A stretch of 53,418 nucleotides of DNA from UBA2365 sp964594045 (GTDB taxonomy: Bacteria > Bacteroidota > Bacteroidia > Chitinophagales > Saprospiraceae). The notes under the pieces are model-generated. The model had not been told where the DNA came from. It saw only the letters and a list, made by a program, of their open reading frames with translations, and searched no databases. Location of the stretch: positions 1-53,418 of the forward strand of contig CAZQKR010000026.1 of the NCBI GenBank assembly GCA_964594045.1, given 5' to 3'. Positions 53,073-53,418 of this stretch are shown piece after piece. The position numbers and the translations under genes were made by a program. How positions within the stretch are numbered: the stretch's first letter is position 1; every line of letters begins with the position of its first letter.

Positions 53073-53418
53073 TTATTTACCCAATAATGTATTTAGAATT
53101 TGAATTTGTTCTGTATGCTTTGTAACGGTATTCTGCCAACCATTTATTAAGCTTTGTTGATGACTTGGACGCAGAGTACTCCAATTTGGTACATACTTGG
53201 TAGGATTTGCAATTTTGTCAAGATGTACTCCAATTCCTTGGTTTCCTGATTGCATACTTCTTATTGCCTTATTTATTTCATCCGCACTACGTCCTACATA
53301 GTTTTTCAAAAATCCTGAATGCTTTCCGCCTGCTAATGCAGTCTCGTATGCGGTCATTCCCCCCTTAGCGGCATCCACCACTTCATCTGTTTTGGAAACA
53401 ACTTTTTCGACAGCTCTT
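53073..53418 (-). CDS. C-terminal part of an Rhs-family protein with toxin tip 2 (runs off the window)
   Basis: Open to the window edge, so the start is missing. The first visible codons, RAVEKVVSKTDEVVDAAK, equal the pre-toxin junction of the other rhs gene (217-235) except one residue. After it the sequence differs completely: GGKHSGFLKNYVGRSADEIN, then DKIANPTKYVPNWSTLRP and a C-terminal helix. This is the expected layout of a polymorphic toxin: shared stem, exchanged tip. The tip looks like a helical domain often found at Rhs ends; its activity is unknown. Confidence 0.75.
   Translation of the reverse strand, partial: RAVEKVVSKTDEVVDAAKGGMTAYETALAGGKHSGFLKNYVGRSADEINKAIRSMQSGNQGIGVHLDKIANPTKYVPNWSTLRPSHQQSLINGWQNTVTKHTEQIQILNTLLGK

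Overview
The window comes from a Bacteroidota chromosome, most likely a Saprospiria/Chitinophagia-type environmental bacterium. The order-level placement is inference. The supporting signs are six proteins ending in type IX secretion (T9SS) sorting domains, a PorP/SprF plus PorE-like pair, a complete Na+-NQR operon, an ATP synthase operon that stops after atpG, DUF1501/DUF1800 partners, several TAnnTTTG promoter boxes, and a tRNA without an encoded CCA.

Layout. 1-7.3 kb (minus strand): exported superoxide dismutase, then nqrABCDEF. 7.7-12.5 kb (minus): pepT, an AT-rich stretch with one small lipoprotein, and an OPT-family transporter. 12.9-16.0 kb (minus): a TPR/beta-propeller/OmpA protein and a PorP/SprF protein, probably T9SS machinery. 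16.4-17.0 kb: a non-coding mobile element. 17.1-22.2 kb (plus): atpB-E-F-H-A-G with a terminator-like hairpin after atpE. 22.8-32.9 kb: secreted proteins, including an Omp28-like protein, a GH43-like protein, a mini T9SS protein and an M36 metallopeptidase. 33.1-33.5 kb: a second copy of the mobile element. 33.5-43.2 kb: housekeeping and exported genes (rlmB-like, TraB-like lipoprotein, DUF1501/DUF1800, tRNA-Pro, alpha/beta hydrolase, recG, rbfA). 43.2-48.1 kb: a second repeat family, a DUF4160/DUF2442-HTH pair, gamma-glutamyltransferase and a secreted endonuclease/exonuclease/phosphatase protein. 48.5-53.4 kb: an accessory region of broken Rhs genes, toxin tips, immunity candidates, toxin-antitoxin pairs and damaged XRE regulators.

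How the parts fit. The NQR pump exports Na+ using NADH, while the c subunit of the ATP synthase lacks the usual Na+-binding residues, so the cell probably runs both Na+ and H+ circuits. The T9SS components match the many CTD-bearing cargo proteins.

The two most unusual things are (1) a MITE-like element present twice, with matching GAAGTTGTTTAA terminal inverted repeats, 3-bp target duplications, and an interior of 32-bp hairpin repeats whose number differs between copies; and (2) a repeating unit in the last 4.5 kb in which the same order (Rhs remnant, IS21-like end, XRE regulator carrying one inactivating change, toxin-antitoxin pair, convergent immunity gene and Rhs toxin tip) occurs twice with different toxin contents.
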